A stretch of 6,077 nt of DNA, taken from positions 1-6,077 of the forward strand of contig JAJFIN010000274.1 in the NCBI GenBank assembly GCA_021774955.1, written 5' to 3'. The stretch comes from Alphaproteobacteria bacterium (GTDB lineage Bacteria; Pseudomonadota; Alphaproteobacteria; M2410). A program made the translations under genes and the position numbers. Every line of letters starts with the position of its first letter. The first letter of the stretch is position 1. Positions 5,769 through 6,077 of this stretch are shown piece by piece. Under the pieces are notes generated by a model, which saw only the letters and a program-made list of their open reading frames with translations, made no database searches and was not told the origin of the DNA.

Positions 5769-6077
5769 ATGACTGACGAAGTGACAATGATTTTGGGTGG
5801 TGCGCGTTCTGGAAAGAGTCAGTATGCAGAACGACTGGCTATGAAAATAGATCTTGATCGATATTATGTTGCAACCGCCGAACCGGGCGATGAAGAGATG
5901 ACAAAACGGATTGCAGCTCACAAATCGCTTCGCGATAATCATTGGAAAACGATCGAGGAACCATTGGACTTACCGGCGGTTATTCTCGAACACCGTTCGG
6001 AATCGGCCGTTTTATTAGTTGATTGCTTGACGTTATGGGTTAGCAATCTGTTGGGTGCTAACAGGGGTGTCGAAAAT
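5769..6077 (+). CDS. cobU: adenosylcobinamide kinase / adenosylcobinamide-phosphate guanylyltransferase (CobU/CobP type), 3' end outside window
   Basis: This bifunctional enzyme phosphorylates adenosylcobinamide and then transfers GMP from GTP to make adenosyl-GDP-cobinamide, in the nucleotide-loop branch of cobalamin synthesis and salvage. The first 103 residues are present. They include the P-loop GGARSGKS (10-17) right after the first strand, YVATAEPGDEEMTKRIAAHK (33-52) with the conserved EM..RI..H pattern, HWKTIEEP (58-65), and the Walker B-like strand VLLVDCLTLWVSNLL (81-95). His51 probably matches the histidine that is guanylylated in the Salmonella enzyme; I cannot align it exactly. 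A full enzyme has about 170-180 residues, so roughly 70-80 are missing to the right. ATG 5769 has only a weak GAG upstream. I see no cobalamin riboswitch (no B12-box GCCACTG) in the 142-base gap to fdhD. Confidence 0.95.
   Translation, partial: MTDEVTMILGGARSGKSQYAERLAMKIDLDRYYVATAEPGDEEMTKRIAAHKSLRDNHWKTIEEPLDLPAVILEHRSESAVLLVDCLTLWVSNLLGANRGVEN

Overview
The window looks like ordinary chromosomal DNA from a proteobacterium, most likely an alphaproteobacterium of moderate GC content. That guess is an inference. It rests on the mix of families (ExoD-type membrane protein, DUF2799-like lipoprotein, tail-less SlyD-type FKBP, FdhD, CobU/CobP-type enzyme) and on Shine-Dalgarno and sigma70-like signals. 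I see no mobile element, integrase, CRISPR array, toxin-antitoxin pair or phage gene.

Layout from left to right: (1) a minus-strand ExoD-family membrane protein, cut by the left edge, with a TATAAT box upstream of its start; (2) a plus-strand tRNA-Leu(CAA) with its own clear sigma70-like promoter and an encoded CCA; (3) a minus-strand outer-membrane-type lipoprotein with a DUF2799-like cysteine-bearing part and a C-terminal coiled coil; (4) a minus-strand SlyD-like FKBP prolyl isomerase without the His-rich tail; (5) a 354-base spacer holding the isomerase promoter and no convincing gene; (6) a plus-strand pair, a metallo-beta-lactamase-fold protein with a degenerate metal motif followed after 75 bases by a membrane-anchored thioredoxin-domain protein with a long helical C-terminus of unknown role; (7) a minus-strand fdhD, converging on the thioredoxin gene with only 8 bases between the stop codons; (8) the start of a plus-strand cobU/cobP-type gene, divergent from fdhD and cut by the right edge.

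The genes look like a string of mostly independent housekeeping and envelope units. The only plausible co-transcribed pair with an unexplained joint role is the MBL-fold gene and the thioredoxin-helical gene. FdhD (sulfuration of the molybdenum cofactor for formate dehydrogenase) and CobU (cobalamin nucleotide-loop assembly) are both cofactor genes, but no formate dehydrogenase or other cobalamin gene lies within the window.

I found no clear new system. The best leads are the thioredoxin-helical protein, the MBL-fold protein that lacks the first two metal-binding histidines, and an imperfect tandem repeat with a hairpin between them.
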